A stretch of DNA of 64,000 nucleotides from Acanthornis magna (GCA_036785705.1 JAWUZG010000013.1:20431001-20495000), one strand, 5' to 3'. Shown: positions 1 through 13,589, numbered from the stretch's first letter. Numbers and translations: made by a program. Notes: generated by a model from the sequence alone, not told the origin.

Positions 1-200
1 TCCCCTGAATCTAATTCCTCGACTCTGCCGTGTGTCAGAACCCTTTATGAGCAAATGAAACCCATCAATTCAACAGCAGATGACTGCAGAGAGCATCAGA
101 GCAGCGCCCGTGGCTTTGGAGAGGTGAGCCACGGCTCTGAGCCCCGAGCACGGCGGGGTTGCAGCAGATGGACGTGGGGAGGAAGGACACGCAAGGGCTG

Positions 201-455
201 AGCCATCAGCATCCCTTACCTCCTTCCTGCACTACAAACAGAGAAAAACCCCACAGCATCAGCCATCAGCATCCCTCCTGCTCCCTGGACCACAAACACA
301 AAGAAAAACCCTACAGCATCAGCCATCAGCATCCCTGTCCTCATCCCTCCACTACAAACACAAAGAAAAACCCCACAGCATCAGCCATCAACATCCTTCC
401 TCTTCCTCCCTGGACCACAAACACAAAGAAAAACCCCACAGCATCAGCTGCTTCT
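201..455. repeat. 60-bp minisatellite, about 4 copies
   Basis: A core beginning AGCCATCAGCATCC recurs at 201, 261, 321 and 383, with a partial fifth start near 446. Spacing is 60, 60, 62 and 63 bp. Each unit also carries an ACAAACACAAAGAAAAACC-type segment. Because 60 is divisible by three, the array keeps an open frame across 159-479 that encodes a repetitive Ser/His/Pro-rich peptide. I read this as a by-product of the repeat, not a gene. Units differ by a few substitutions and short indels, so the array is not freshly expanded. Confidence 0.9.
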
Positions 456-479
456 TCTTTCACTTTGGGAACTGATTAA

Positions 480-2930
480 CAACACACACAGCAACTGACT
501 GCTCTCTCCAGTGAGGATTTTGGCCCAAACTGGCTCCTCACCCACTCTGAGGGCATCTCTTGACAGTGAAGTCACTGCAGACATGGCAGTAAAGAGTTTG
601 GTGAGAGAAGGATCAGACACCATCTTTTAGTGGTTAAGACACAAAATTATAATTTTCTTTTCAATTCAAGGAAGTAATTAGTTTATAATAACATTTAACA
701 TTTAGTTGCTGACAGAGATATGACACTTATCTTACATAAGTCATTTTAATTATTCTTACTAACCAAGACCTCAAAAATATTGTGCAGCCTGAGCTAACAA
801 TGCCTTCCCAGATATTTTTGGTTCTACTGTCATTTGAAAAATTGATGCCTAAAGCATCAGCATTTATCAAGCTCATTATAGATTTCATCCAAATGACTAC
901 AGATAATTAAAAGTATGCTTCATTTTTATTGTAATGTTTTCCCCCACTAACACTGCAAAGTAATTCTGCTGTTGCTCAGGGTTTTAGGAATTAATATAGA
1001 CTCATCTGCCAGAAAATGAAGTTCCACAGGATTATAGGCAAACTATTCCTATCGTACAGATGTGACTCAAATACACAGAAATCATATGTGCACACACACA
1101 AATATATTTATGTATACACTTTGGAGTACTATATGCATTTTCATATACATTAAACAGTCCTAGAAATGAATTGTTATTTCAGAGAGAGCCACAGACACTT
1201 GGGTAACCACTCCCTGAAAATCAGCCTTCTCTAAGGCACTTGGTCAAGCTGGACACACAAAATCCCTGCAGAATTTTTTTAATACTTACATTTATCTGTT
1301 GCTACATGAAATATATGCACCTGGTGCCCTATCCTGTTACATCACCCAGATTTACTCACACTTAAATGAAGCATGGGTATGCCACTACTGCTGACCTGAG
1401 AAATCCTGGCAGCCTATTGCCTTATTTTGTGTAGCTGTGTGATGGAACAAATCTTTTGGGAAGCTGTTCACCAGGAATCTGCAGAGTCACCCTGCCCCAG
1501 CTAAGGTTTAAGTGATGTATTGAAAGTTTCTTCATGAGGTAAAACCCTTTAGGAGGCTTTTGAGCTAGCTGGGCTTGCTCTGCTGTGGGAACTGCCATGC
1601 ACAAATGAAAAACAGGATTGCTGGGTAAATGTAGGGTTGTATTTCCACACAGAACTGAATTAGTTTTTTTTTTTTCTTATTAATCAAGTATCAGGCTGTG
1701 TCTGTCACACCTGGAACTGCAATGACATTTGTTAATAATGCTCAGACAAAATGATCCAATTGATGGTTTTCTACTGCTTATGAGGTTGCAATAATTAGTA
1801 CCACCCTGGCACAAGCACAATACACTGCACACGGAATCCTGCTTCATTCTAGGATCCTTAACACTCCTTGAATTAATTACCTTCATGTATGATCAATTTT
1901 CCTTGGCACTCCCTTATCACTAACAGCTTTGTGTTTTTACATGACTTTCCATGTTACTTTGAACCTAAAATCACCTATAAATAGCAGTGGCATTAAAAAG
2001 CAATTACAGACACATGCCTTTTTAATGTCTATTATGATCCACACTGGCAAATCAGAGAGATAATATTTAATGAGACAGACTAAGAAGAAACTCTCCTGCT
2101 TTAGTGTTAACATCCACATGAAGCAGTGCTAGCAAGGGGCTGCTGAGGCAGTTTCAGACTGAAATAAGAAAGAAGGAAAAAAAAAACCCCATAATGAGTA
2201 GAATCATACATAAATATTAGGAAATTGATCTGTATTTTATAAAGGCCATTTTATCCAAGACAGTTTAGGTTTCCTCCCACTCACGGAATGGATTCACAGT
2301 GAATAAACCCTTGACTCATGAGAATATTTCACACGCAGATTTGGATTTTATGTAAATTATTTAAGTATGTTTTAGGAAGTTTGGGCAGTGATGTAGAAAT
2401 GTTCCCCTGCCTGTGCACATCGGTCAAAGAAATAACACTCATCACCAAGGAATTCATCAGGGTAAAAGTTTTGCCAACAGGCTTAAGACAAGACTGCAGC
2501 ATGGAAAAGATGAAACTGTGTGATCCTATCCCTTGAATTTGTCTCCTGCTGATGACAGGAGGGAAGGCAGAGCCTTGGACCAGGCAGTTCCCAGAACAGC
2601 TCATTGCAAACTGCAGAAACCCAAACCCAGAGAGCCTCAAGACCTATGGGAATGCCATCATATCCAAGAGGAAAATTTTGCAACCTTTACAAGTGGAATC
2701 TCAACAGAAAAGTTAATTATACGAAAGAGTCAGACTTTCTGGCTTTATCTCCTGGTCATTACCAAACCACACAGAATCATCTTCCTTTCATTTGAGATCC
2801 ACTCAAGCCGGGAAGTGTTCATTGTGTTTTGATGTTGGACAGGATCAGGTGAGGCAAGGATTGCTTTTAACAACAGAGAGCTAAAGAGACAAAAGCCCTG
2901 CAGGAAATCCCTCCAAAAGAGACACCACAG
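480..2930. other. Unique non-coding stretch
   Basis: AT-rich DNA with no recognisable gene or transposon. It contains short ACACAC and ATAT runs near 1087-1110 and a run of about 13 T at 1663-1675. The open frames here (for example 2329-2640 on the minus strand and 2533-2832 on the plus strand) overlap each other on opposite strands and show no family signature. Confidence 0.6.
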
Positions 2931-3172
2931 CAGAATCCCAGAACCCCAGACTGGTTTGGGTTGGAAAGGACCTCAAATCCCATCCAGTGCCACCCATGCC
3001 ATGGCAGGGACACCTCCCACTGTCCCAGGCTGCTCCAAGCCCTGTCCAGCCTGGCCTGGGACACTGCCAGGGATCCAGGGGCAGCCACAGCTGTTCTGGG
3101 CACCTGTGCCAGGGCCTGCCCACCCTCCCAGGGAACAATTCCTTCCCAATATCTCATCTAAATCTCTTCTGT
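2931..3172 (-). mobile_element. CR1 LINE fragment, 5'-truncated
   Basis: Read on the minus strand, this is the 3' end of a CR1 non-LTR retrotransposon. It runs from the segment around GGGAGGGTGGGCAGGCCCTG through the GTCCCTGCCATGGCAT core to a terminal CTTTCCAACCCAAACCAG. About 240 bp remain, all 3' of the reverse transcriptase, so the copy is inactive. Several overlapping open frames at 2867-3199 on both strands are translations of this repeat. Confidence 0.93.
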
Positions 3173-6100
3173 CTTAGGCTCGAGGTAATCAATGTATAAT
3201 TGTCCAGTGCATGGCAAGCATAAAAATATTCTCTTTGTTTCCTTGCACACTGCTGAATTTTTACTCTTTAAATGTCTAAAATACGTCACCCCCTAAAACA
3301 AAGGGTGTTTATTTTACTCCAGCCAGGTCAATACTCCCAGGGAAACGAGGCTGTTTCACTTGGTGAGAGATGCTCCCCTACAACTCTTCCATGGCAAAAA
3401 AGCAGGAGATAACATTTTATCAGAGCTGCACCAATGCTCAGACAGAGCAGCTCACACTGAGGAGGGTTTCTATAGCTCCTGGGTCTGTCTGCTCCCAACA
3501 CTCACCAACCACAGCCTTGGCCACACAGGGTAGAGAGGGAGCCCACAAGACAGGAGGTGCCAGGCTGTCAGGGAGATCTCGATAATATCGAACAAAAAAG
3601 CTCCTTCAGGTGAGGGGACGACGATACAATGAGAGCTACCAACAACAGAGCAGGGAATCCAACAATTCGGGAAATGTGTAACGGGATACTGAGCTGTTCC
3701 CCTCCAGACTTCTGCTCTTAATTAGATCCTTGTCCAAAATAATGGAAAGGCTTTTTTTGGCTTTTTTTTTTTTAACTGATGGCTGATGTGTAGATTGCAA
3801 AAAATGAGCTGCTCTGAGATTAGACAGTGATATCATCGTACAATCGACTCGGGCCAGCCACATTCCCCTTTCCCCCTCAGCTCTGCCAGCTGTCTGCTCT
3901 GTTATCAGGCTGAGCAGGAAGGAGATGCCGCAGAAATTCCCGATATTCCCTCGTTATGAGGAGGCAGAGCACGGCTGAGGGGCACGGAGTGGGCAGAGTA
4001 TGAAGAGGTGCAGTGAAACTGTCTGACACCTTCTGCATGCAAAGCTCATCAGCGCCAGGGATGGCAGCCCAGCGTCTCAGCCAGCTACACAATCAAAGCA
4101 TCAAAAGGAAAACAGAAATGGGGAAAACCAAAGCAAAAACCACCAGAGAAACATGGAGATTTTTTTTTGTTAGTATTTGTAGGTATTTTCCAGGTGTCAG
4201 CAGTGCTTTGGAACAACCTTTGCCTGCTTTGAGCGCTCTGAATGCGAAGAAAAATTAACTCTATCCCAGCCAAAACCAGGACAATGCTCTTCTCCCAATT
4301 TCTGACCAGTTTTTATGGGATGTGGTTGTTTTTCTTACAAAAACCCATATTCATTGCACTCACATTTTGGGCTACAAATAGGGGCTTCATTTGGCAATTA
4401 ACGACATGCCCCCTGCCATGGCTTTTAGGGAAGATAGAATTTCTTATGATAATCTTTGTCACAGCCTTGTTTTTAGATGCCATTAATGAAATACCTCCTG
4501 ATTTTTTCCTTGGTCCTGCATTTCTCTTGGTCTGCTCCAATTTGTCACACTCCAGACAGGATGAATATTCCACTTTGGGAAGTGCAATGCTTTGCAATTT
4601 TCATGACCTCCTGAGACATGTTCTCCTTATCATAACACACCAAGAGAGAAGAGCTTGGCTCTGCAGCCCGAAATACTGAGTTTTTTTAGCATCAGGAGCT
4701 ATGGGGAGGTTTTCCTTGCATGGTGGTTCTCAGTGCAGCAGCTAATTTCTTTACCTTGATCTGATAGAAAACTTTACTTTTAAAGAGTTCAGCTGATGAA
4801 TGTCCATATTTGATTTCATGGGCACATTTTGGACACAACCAGACAGTGCCCAGAAAGAAATATTTAATAAATATTGAGGCAAATCAGCACAACCTCAGCA
4901 TCTCCTACAGAGCTGTGGTGATTTGTATCAGCTGAAAGAGAAATGACAATTAAAATAGGATGCAAAAGAGATTGGGTCTTTGAATTAGAATCAGGCAGCA
5001 AACAAATGGAGCTGAGTTTTGAACTCTGTGCAAGACAGTAATTGTAGCTGGTGAAGGGAGAAAAAAACCAGCACAGCACTGGAATTCCAGAAATCTACTC
5101 TGCTAAGAAGAAATACTTCTCAGCCTTTCTGATGGATGAGAGGCTCAAAGTACAGGGTCACAGAAACAGGAGAGTAACTGCAGCTACAGAGCCCCAAATC
5201 TGCCAAGACACAGAGAGCACTGCCAAAAAGGCATTTCAGACTTCAGCGAGACCTGACCAGAGACTCTTTGGCTTGTCTCAGCTTCCTGATGGTTAAAAGC
5301 TGGGAAGGTGGCAGAACCTCAGCAAAAATACCTGGAAAGCCTTTGTGGGAAGAAAAGAGCCAGGAGTGTGTCTGGAGGGGGGAAGGCACAGGGACATCAG
5401 TTTTTAGTGAGATTTCCCTGCTGGGAAGTTTGCTGAGATCTACAGAGTTTTAAAGATGTTGTTTACTTGAAAGTTTCTCAAACACAGCCTTGTGACTCTA
5501 CACCTCAATAAACAGAAGGCAAAGCTCTCCCCTCTTCCCAAAATTCCCTCTGCATCTCACTGAGCTTAATTTTACTTATACATCTTCCCATTGCATTTTT
5601 TCCTTTGATGATGTAGAAACGAGAAACCTCAAAACTTTGTGAGCTGCAGATGGTTCCAGTAGGAAAGCAGTGACCAATGACCCCGCAAGAGGATCAGCAC
5701 GAAAACGACGAGGTTTTGTTTCTTTGTGTGCATTTGAACGATCCCCGTTGCCAATTACAGTTGGCTGCTGTCAGGGAGCATTACCTCTAACAAGATCTCC
5801 AGAAACACACAACCAACATGATCTTGAAGTTTCTAATACTCCAGATCTGTGGAAAGCTCGAGGACAGTGATATCATGCTGCCAACAGCTGTCACAAGTAG
5901 TAGGGTTTCATCTTGTCGCTGGCCTAACAACAATCTTTTCCTTTTCTATTTTGTGCTCCAGCACATCTTCAGCTGTCACAGCAGATCTGTCAGGCAATAT
6001 TACCCTCCCAACAATATCAGCTCAAATTGCTTCCCAGAATATTCCTCTCCTGGCCTCTCAAAGGCATGAGCTTGTTTTCTCAACTGCAACAGTAGAATTA

Positions 6101-6562
6101 ATTCACTCCCACAGCAGTGCGTCTTTTCCGTGAAACACCAAATTCGAGATGGCAAAGATTAATCCGAAAGGCAAATTCATGTAAAATTGCTAAATCACAG
6201 CACTTACGTGCTGAGCTACTATGGAAAACTTCCCAGCTGAAGGGAGAAAACCCCTTGCTCATGGCATCAATGCCATGGAAATTCAAGTTCTGCAGCCCGG
6301 CAGGACCAGCTGCCCGCAGCCTTTCAGCCACCAGGAAGATGAGGCATGTGCACTGCTCTTTTTTGAGCTTTGCCACTTCCTCATAATTACCTGCTCCTGG
6401 GATAGCAGATGAGAATAACAGAACAGGAATCCTCACGAAAACTATACCTTTCCAAGTGGTATAGTTTTAAACATGGCTATTAAAACAAAGAACGTCCACA
6501 ACGGGGAGAAAAGAAGATGGCATTCCAGGGGTTAAAACTTCAGAAAAAGCTGATTTAGTGCA
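3173..6562. other. Unique non-coding stretch with an 11-bp hairpin
   Basis: No transposon or gene recognised over 3.4 kb. A T-rich run lies at 3749-3775. Small CpG-containing patches occur near 3570-3630 and 5680-5720. A frame at 4242-4679 (145 codons, hydrophobic) is AT-rich and has an overlapping open frame on the other strand, so I do not treat it as coding. A perfect inverted repeat at 6438-6468 is listed separately. Confidence 0.55.
6438..6468. other. Perfect 11-bp inverted repeat (hairpin)
   Basis: AAAACTATACC at 6438-6448 is followed by a 9-nt spacer (6449-6457) and its exact reverse complement GGTATAGTTTT at 6458-6468. There are no mismatches in the stem. It does not sit at the edge of a recognised transposon. 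It could be a structured RNA or DNA element, a palindromic binding site or chance. Confidence 0.8.
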
Positions 6563-6640
6563 GGCTGTCCCTGCCCATGGCAGGAGGTCGGAAATAAATG
6601 ATCTTTAAGGCCCCTTCCAACCCAAACCATTCAGTGATGC
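6563..6640 (+). mobile_element. CR1 3'-tip fragment
   Basis: The GTCCCTGCCCATGGCAGG core is followed by GATCTTTAAGGCCCCTTCCAACCCAAACCATTC, the standard CR1 3' terminus in sense orientation. About 80 bp remain. Confidence 0.88.
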
Positions 6641-9429
6641 TTTGAAAGAGCTGCCCCAGGTAGCAAACACCTGGCAGGTCAGCACTCCCCACTGCAGCAC
6701 TCAGAGAGCTGCTCAGACCTTTCATCCCTCTGCAAACATCTGTGTTCTGATGTCCTTTCCTGCACACACGGCTCTGGCTGTGGCAGAGCCTTCAGCCTGC
6801 TGTGGGTTTGTTGTAAGGTGTCAGCTGCGAGGAGCAGAGCAGGAGGAAGGCTGACAAATCCTCTTTCCTGCTGGATGTCTCTATATTCCGAGAGCAGGTG
6901 TGCCACAGTGTGAATGTTTTTATTCCCACAGAGGAATTATTCCCTCATTACAGCGCCTGGCACAGCTGATTTCACACTCGGCTGGTGCAGGTGATGCTAC
7001 AGGTCACACAGTCATTTTCTGCCACGCCAGATAGAAACCTGTCTGCTGCAGTCAAACCCCGAGCTGCCCTCATCAGAGTCCGGATTTCACTCAAATCATC
7101 GCAGCAAATGTGGTTTGTCTGCAGCTAGGAGAAGAGAGGGACAATCCAGCAGACAGGATTCAATCTGAGACAGAGACAGATAACACACAGGAGAGCTAAA
7201 TTGTGTCTGTCCAGAGGTGGGCACGCATCAGTATCCCAACAGTGAACTGCAAACAAGAAAATGAAGTCCAGTCAATAGAAATTGTAATAAAGACATTTTC
7301 AGGTTTTCTCTCTTCCCTCTATTTGCCTGCCAATGGTGTGTGTGGGGGGACAATTTCATTTTTCTGTTTTGCCAAACATCTCCTCCTCTTCCCAATGGGC
7401 AAAGCCTACCAAGCCTGAATGGAAACTGCAGAATTATGGCAAGGCTCCAGCTGATATTTCAGCACCCATTTAAGTAAAAACACATGCTTAGTTCCAGCTC
7501 TCTTCAGAAAAATCTTTAAGCACACAGCTGAAGCTTTTCAAGTGTTCTGCTGTGTGTTTTTTTCTTTTCAAATTGTTTGATAGAAGTAAATGTTGAGCAA
7601 CCAAGTGTTTCAGGAGAGGAGCAGCACTCAAGTGTGCAGGTCTGAACTGGGGCTGGCACAGCCCAGGTTTGCTCAGGGCACTTCTGCCAAGATGTTTCTG
7701 TATTTTCAAAGCCAAAAGGCAGCAAACAGGATGAAAAAACGGAATTGTCCTTCATCTCCTTTGTGCACAGGAACTGCTGAGAGCACCCAGAGTGTGACTC
7801 TTCACTGTGGCTCGTTGAACAAAGAAAGAAATCAAGTGTGAGACACAAAGAACAAGAGAGCACCACTGCACCTGTAAATGTGCAATTTGGAGTGCAGTGG
7901 CTCTGATAGCCAGAATAGAGAGGAAAATCCTCACTCCTCTGAGCAGGAAGGCAAATCAAACCTCAAGAGAAGAGAGTATAGCAAATGCCATTCTATGCTC
8001 TCATGAAGACAGAGGACTGAGCAAAATCATTCAGCAGGTAAAGGCAAGAAAAAAAGTGCTTTCATTAAAAAAAAATCATTAAAGGAAGGATCTCACAAGC
8101 AGGGCCAGCTCCTGCTTCCCTCAGGTACTCCTGGTCATCCATAACTATCAACATTTTTCTGCCTCGCATCTGATTAACTCCCATGTGAGTTTGGAAAATG
8201 CTACAAAAATCTTCATTAAAACAAAAGAAGAGGTAACCACAGGAAAGAGTCCCTTTGCAGCCCTCACGGTATTTACAGTTCCAATATCAGCAACTTCTGC
8301 ACTGTGGGCAGAATGAAACATAATGAAATAAATTGGGGAAATTTTCACATATGGAGAGAAACTGGAAGAGGCAAGGGTTATGGCTCTGGAAAATCAGAAG
8401 ACCGAGGAAGCTTTAGACATAAAGCCCAACTTAATCTTTTCTGTTAACTTATAGCAATTTAAAATTATCTGGAGATTGTATCAGGAAACTGGTGGGTTTT
8501 TCTCCAACTCCTCACCGGTCTGTCTCCTCCAGGCCAACTCCAGGTGCTTCTATCCCAGCAAGAGTGATCCCAAAAATGTTCAGGCTCTCCAGCATCTTGA
8601 GCCAAGCAGTGCAGAAGAGCAACAGAAATTGTGTTACAGTACAAGGGAGGATCATTATCCTACAGAAGTGGTCCAAATTGTCCTCTGAGGTGTCAGTGGT
8701 TACACATTTCCAGAGTAAAAGCATCTTTTCCATGTGGTTTCCAAAATGTTCATATCCAACCATTATGGCTTCAGCACAGTGGATTAAAGAGTTCCCAATT
8801 TCCCACCGTGGCTATCTCAGCAATGCTGTGCCCCAGTGGATGAGTTTGTGCTGAGTCACTGCAAATGGACTGAAAACATCAGCTGATAACAGAATGGGAT
8901 TTTCAATGAGGGAAGAAAGGGAAAGTGGCACAAAAAGCCATTAGTGTGAGGGTGCGGGGAGGGAGTTCAGCCCGGGTTCAGGGGCTGGGAAGGGATCGAT
9001 CCATCAGTGCAAAAGGAATCAGGCAGAGGGGCAGAGGATAAAGAGGCACTGCAGGCTTGCATTTATGGAATTGCATGATGGTATCTCACAGTGGGAAGGG
9101 GAACGAGTTCTGCTGTTTTAGGGGAAGACTGCTGAGGGAATTGAAGGGATGGCTTTTGGCATCAGGCCCTGCTGAGGCTGGGTTCTGCTGGGAAGTGCTA
9201 GGACAGACTTAACCCTTGCAGGGATAACCAACCAGCATCCCTGAAATGTGCCCTGAAGCTTCCTTAGGGTGATGGAGAAGGGAAATAAAGAAAATCTGAT
9301 ACCTGAAGGTTGGATAACAGAGAAACATCTGAAATAATACTTGCGAGTAGGTGGCAATAAGGAGACTGAAAAATAAGCAGCAAGTACCCCTTGGCTCTAC
9401 TCCAAACTCTCCTGTATGGAAACAGCTTC
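6641..9429. other. Unique non-coding stretch
   Basis: No gene, transposon or array recognised. Open frames such as 7516-7959 (minus, 147 codons) and 8492-8854 (plus, 120 codons) have overlapping open frames on other frames or strands and no domain signature. Confidence 0.55.
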
Positions 9430-9490
9430 TGGAATTCTCTTCATCTGCCCAACTCCTTCATTTCCTCATCTGTGAAATGCAGTCATGGTG
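9430..9490 (+). mobile_element. Possible ancient MIR-like SINE remnant
   Basis: The segment TTTCCTCATCTGTGAAATG resembles the conserved central part of amniote MIR SINEs, which has the form CTCAGTTTCCTCATCTGTAAAATGG. Only about 50 bp can be matched by eye. MIR copies are known in birds as old relics, but a match this short could be chance. Confidence 0.35.
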
Positions 9491-12268
9491 TGATCCCCAG
9501 CACTGCAGAGGAGACAGTGGCACCTGGAGATGTGCACTGTTTGTCTCACCCAGGCCTGCAGAGTTCCAGGAATTCACAATGGGAAGTGTCTCACATCTAA
9601 TGGTTTCATTAGCCTTTTAATGCAAGGCCTGACAGACAAATCCAACTCTTAGTTAGAACTGAAGCATAATTCAGACGTGACTTCAGGAGAGGAATAATGA
9701 AAATACACTACAAATGTTGCAGTTTTGGGGGCAAAGAGGGAAATTAGGAAATTCCAAGCTCAGTTGGAGTCACAAAGATGGCTGAAGAGGAGCAGCGGGA
9801 TGGTGCAGGCAGAGAAACACGGATATGATGGAGAATTCCAGACATTTGTGATTATCCATGGATGTGGCTACAGCCATGAGCAAATTAGAGCTGACCACAC
9901 AACATCCCATCATATTCTCATGGTGGAAAATTCTAGCCTGAATACAATTAGTTATCCACAGAAAACACAGTGGCACACCATCAGTAGAGAAAGACTCCAT
10001 GACTATTACTGCTCTTAAGAGTGTTCTGCTCTTAAGAATTCAGGAAGAGGAGAAAATATTATTATGAGGTGGGAGAGCAGATCTAAAAGAGGGGAAATGG
10101 GAAAGCAAAAACTCCTCCTAAATAATAATCATAATCCACCTTAATGTATGGAATTACAAATTATTTAAGTAATGAACTAAATCCACATTTTCTGCTCTCT
10201 GTATAAAAATGCACAACATTCTATTGTCAATTAATTCTAGAATTGAATCAGTGCCTCTATTTTTACCTTTTCAGTAAAACTCCAATTAAATCTTGTCAGA
10301 CATGTACGTTGTGTTATGTAACTTATGTTGTGTTTTTCTGCCAGGTGTTCCTGTTTCAGCAGCTTTAGACTATTTTCAACAACTGTGATATTCTATTGAA
10401 ATAGTATTAATTACCTTTTGAAAAGTTATTTAGCCAGAAATAATAAATGAGGAACTGTGTAAGCACAGATGAAGAGATGGCAGCAAATGGCCTCTGGTTT
10501 ACTCTCAGCCACAGTAAGATTCCAAACCTCATCTAAAAAGGTGATTTTTACATCCCCACTCTTATCCATCATGCCTGCTCCATTTCATCAAAAGGAAAAG
10601 CTCAGAGCCACGTGAAAAGTTACGGATAAATAACAACTGTGGCTTCTTTCAAGTGTGAAAACTACTCTTACTCAACATATCTAAAAAATAATTGTAAAAT
10701 AATTTATTTTTCAACAAAACAACCCCCAAACTGCTAGTTTTAGCATCAGTTAGTGGTTTGAAGGAGAACCTGAAGAGTAATTCAGTATTGCCAACTAAAA
10801 TACATGAAAACCAGAACTCACCTTTCCTATCCTATGCACTTTCAATGCCCATTTAAAATCATCCCCCATTCTTCAGGAGGACAAGGCTTTCAAGAGGTTT
10901 GTAAGGAGCAGACAAGAGCAGCACAAAGGCAACACAAAGCAGCCAGGGCTGGATCCTGACATTATGAATGGCTATTTCTGCAGCTCTGAATTTTGCAATC
11001 ATTTTACAGAAAGTGGCTTTGCCTGTCCCTGCACTTCCCAGCTCTGATCTGATTGTCCTGGCTGCATTTCACTGAAGGGCTCTCCTCAGCTGCCCATTGT
11101 TGTCTCCAGCTTCAGCACTTTGCTGCATTCCAGCCTTTCTGTCACTCACATATTCACTTTTTACAAATTATACCTGAATGGCACCCATTTGCTTCACATA
11201 GCAGGAAACAGAGGTTTTAAAACGGAATAAGTGATGGAAGTTCTGTCACTGATACCAAAAGGCTCAGTGCTCGAGCAGCTGCTGGTACAGCTGAGCTGGG
11301 GAGGCATTTCCAGCAGGCTAAAAGTTGCAGGGAAATCATAATGATAATAATACAACTGTACTTCAAATCAAAACAAAAAAATCATAGTACTGAGTCTAAT
11401 CCAAAAAGCAAGAAATTGAGGTAGGGTTTTATTAAATCCAGGGTGTTCAGTATCCCAAGCTTCATTAATTTAAGAACTTTTCTTATGGCAGCATCACAAA
11501 GGCTTCCACGTGCTCTATTTTCATGCCAGGGCACATCTCGTATCTCTAATCTCCCTTTTTCCCTTCCCCCATTATCAGAGGGCTGCGCAAGACACCGAAC
11601 CAAGAGTCACCCCCAGCTCACCCACCCCACTCTATGGAGCAATATTTGCCCTGCAGGATTTTCACTATGAGCTACTCTCCCTATCAGGAATGTAAGAACT
11701 TAACCTGGAATCAGGACAAAAGCCCCTCAACTAGAATTTTAAATAGGCTGAGACCTATAAAACAATTACAAGCAAAAGGAAGTTTTGGAACCTAATCTTT
11801 GTCAGCATTGCTGGAGGAAAATAGGTCATGCCAAGCAAACCTGATTTCATTCCTTGATATGATTACATGTTTGCTTTTATAAAGATGATTACATGGCTTA
11901 AATTGTTGCAAGGCATTTGACCTAGTATTGTACTGAGCAGATCCATGGGCAGGAGATCCTAAATGATGCAGGGATTAGTGAAGCAAGAAAATTTAAAAAA
12001 ATTAGTATCAGCAAGGAATGCTCTTACTCAGCTCCTGGTGGGATCCCACAGGCTGTTTTTGGCAGGTGCTGTGTTATTCTGCACTGCCATCAACAACTTT
12101 GAAGCAAACAAATAATCTGCACCTTACTTGAACTTGGAAGGAGTTTCATGTGATGAGGGAGAAAGGACTTTGCTGTTAATTGAGCCACTTGTGGAACCAT
12201 CCCACAGGGATGGGGCTTTCCTTGGAAAACCTCCACATCAGTGCTGGGTTTGAATAAGAATACAGCAA

Positions 12269-12270
<2 letters not shown>
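9491..12270. other. Unique AT-rich non-coding stretch
   Basis: No gene or transposon recognised. A 12-bp doublet (CTGCTCTTAAGA) occurs at about 10009-10036. AT-rich DNA dominates 10.1-10.8 kb. A frame at 9725-10018 (97 codons) has no signature. Confidence 0.55.

Positions 12271-12303
<33 letters not shown>
12271..12303. repeat. (GA)n microsatellite
   Basis: About 16 uninterrupted GA units. The purity suggests a length-polymorphic locus. The overlapping minus-strand frame 12090-12344 reads through it as a Ser-Leu run and is not a gene. Confidence 0.97.
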
Positions 12304-12306
<3 letters not shown>

Positions 12307-12340
12307 CTTAACAGCTCTGAGGGCTTTGTGAAGAGAATAT

Positions 12341-12412
12341 TCATAGAATCACGGGCTAGAAGGAACCTTAAAGACCATCTTATTTCAGTCCTCCTGCCGT
12401 GGGGGAACTGAA
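12341..12412 (-). mobile_element. CR1 3'-tip fragment
   Basis: On the minus strand the fragment ends AAGGTTCCTTCTAGCCCGTGATTCTATGA, with the CR1 ATTCTATGA octamer. About 70 bp remain and it is diverged. It starts 37 bp after the GA microsatellite. Confidence 0.8.
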
Positions 12413-13589
12413 ACCCCTCCAGTGGTGTGGAAGAAAGGAAAGGTCAGCCCAGAGAGCTCAGGCTGATGTGCAAATTTCCACCACGGTGCACAGGGGAAGG
12501 TTGGTGGTGTGACTTCCACCGGGATCAGAGAGATCGGATGCAAAGGTATTTCAGGGAGGAAAAGGCTGCTGGGAATGCATCTGCCAGGGTGACCCAGCAG
12601 GAATTGGGGTCACGGCTTTGGGATGCTCTGGCCTGCTCTGCAGCAGGATTTCAGGGGTCTGAGGACACCAAGGGGATTAGGATGCTGTTAAACACCAACA
12701 CTCTAAACTAAAGCCTTTAACAGTGAGATCTCAACTCCTGTGTCCTGTCAGCCCTTCTGAAAGCTCCACATTTCTCCTGCTGAGAGCACAGAGCTGAGAA
12801 GCGTTGCTGGCAATAAATCTGGGGGTTGCTCCTACTCAGTCCTTGGGTTTAATGAAATCCTCCTCAAGCACTGCTGTACATGTTGTCTAATTACTACCCA
12901 TCCATCAGGTTATTGTGGCCCAAGTTTAAAAACTCAGCAGGAAAAGCTGATTTTTTAAAAATACATCTATATTTTTAAAAATTATACCGTTGCCTGAAAA
13001 CACCATGAGTCAGTCAGTGCATGTATTAACTTCCAGGGAGGACTTCTGCTCAGAATTAATGTGACTTCTCCACAAACACCATTATTTCCTTTGGATAAGC
13101 AAGTTGGACATCGCTTTTCAAATGGACAAGTAGCAGATCATAGTGTTTAGAGTGCCTGGGAATGCAAGGTATTCCTGCATAATGAGATATCACAGAGCAA
13201 GATATTTGGTACTTCTTTAACAAATCAGCATTTCTGTGGCTGAAGGCTTTCAAGGTTAAGTATGTAGAGCAGCTACAATTTATGCAAACAAAATCTCCCC
13301 TGATTCTTTGAACTGATCAAATCTATTTTCTATCTCAAGTGTAATCTAAAGCATCTGATTTCCCTCTTCTCACCCTTAACTGAAAATAGGAGTGGTGCTT
13401 TCAGAAAAAGGTCCAGGGAAACTCTACCACTGCTCAATCGTCATTTTAAAATGTGCCTATTTTAACAATATACTTTTAATCTGGTTTTTGGAGTATTTTA
13501 AAGCCATGTTAAACCACATTGCAATAAATACCTCTGCACTGCAATACCAACAAGGAGGAAGTTAAATGGAAAAGAGTTAAACAAAATAT
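12413..13589. other. Unique non-coding stretch
   Basis: Nothing recognised. The frame at 12427-12711 (94 codons) begins within the edge of the preceding CR1 fragment and lacks any signature. The rest is AT-rich. Confidence 0.5.

Noticed and set aside
3828..5880. GACAGTGATATCAT shared at about 3825 and 5865
   Set aside because: A 14-bp match 2 kb apart with unrelated flanks. Too short to support a duplication.
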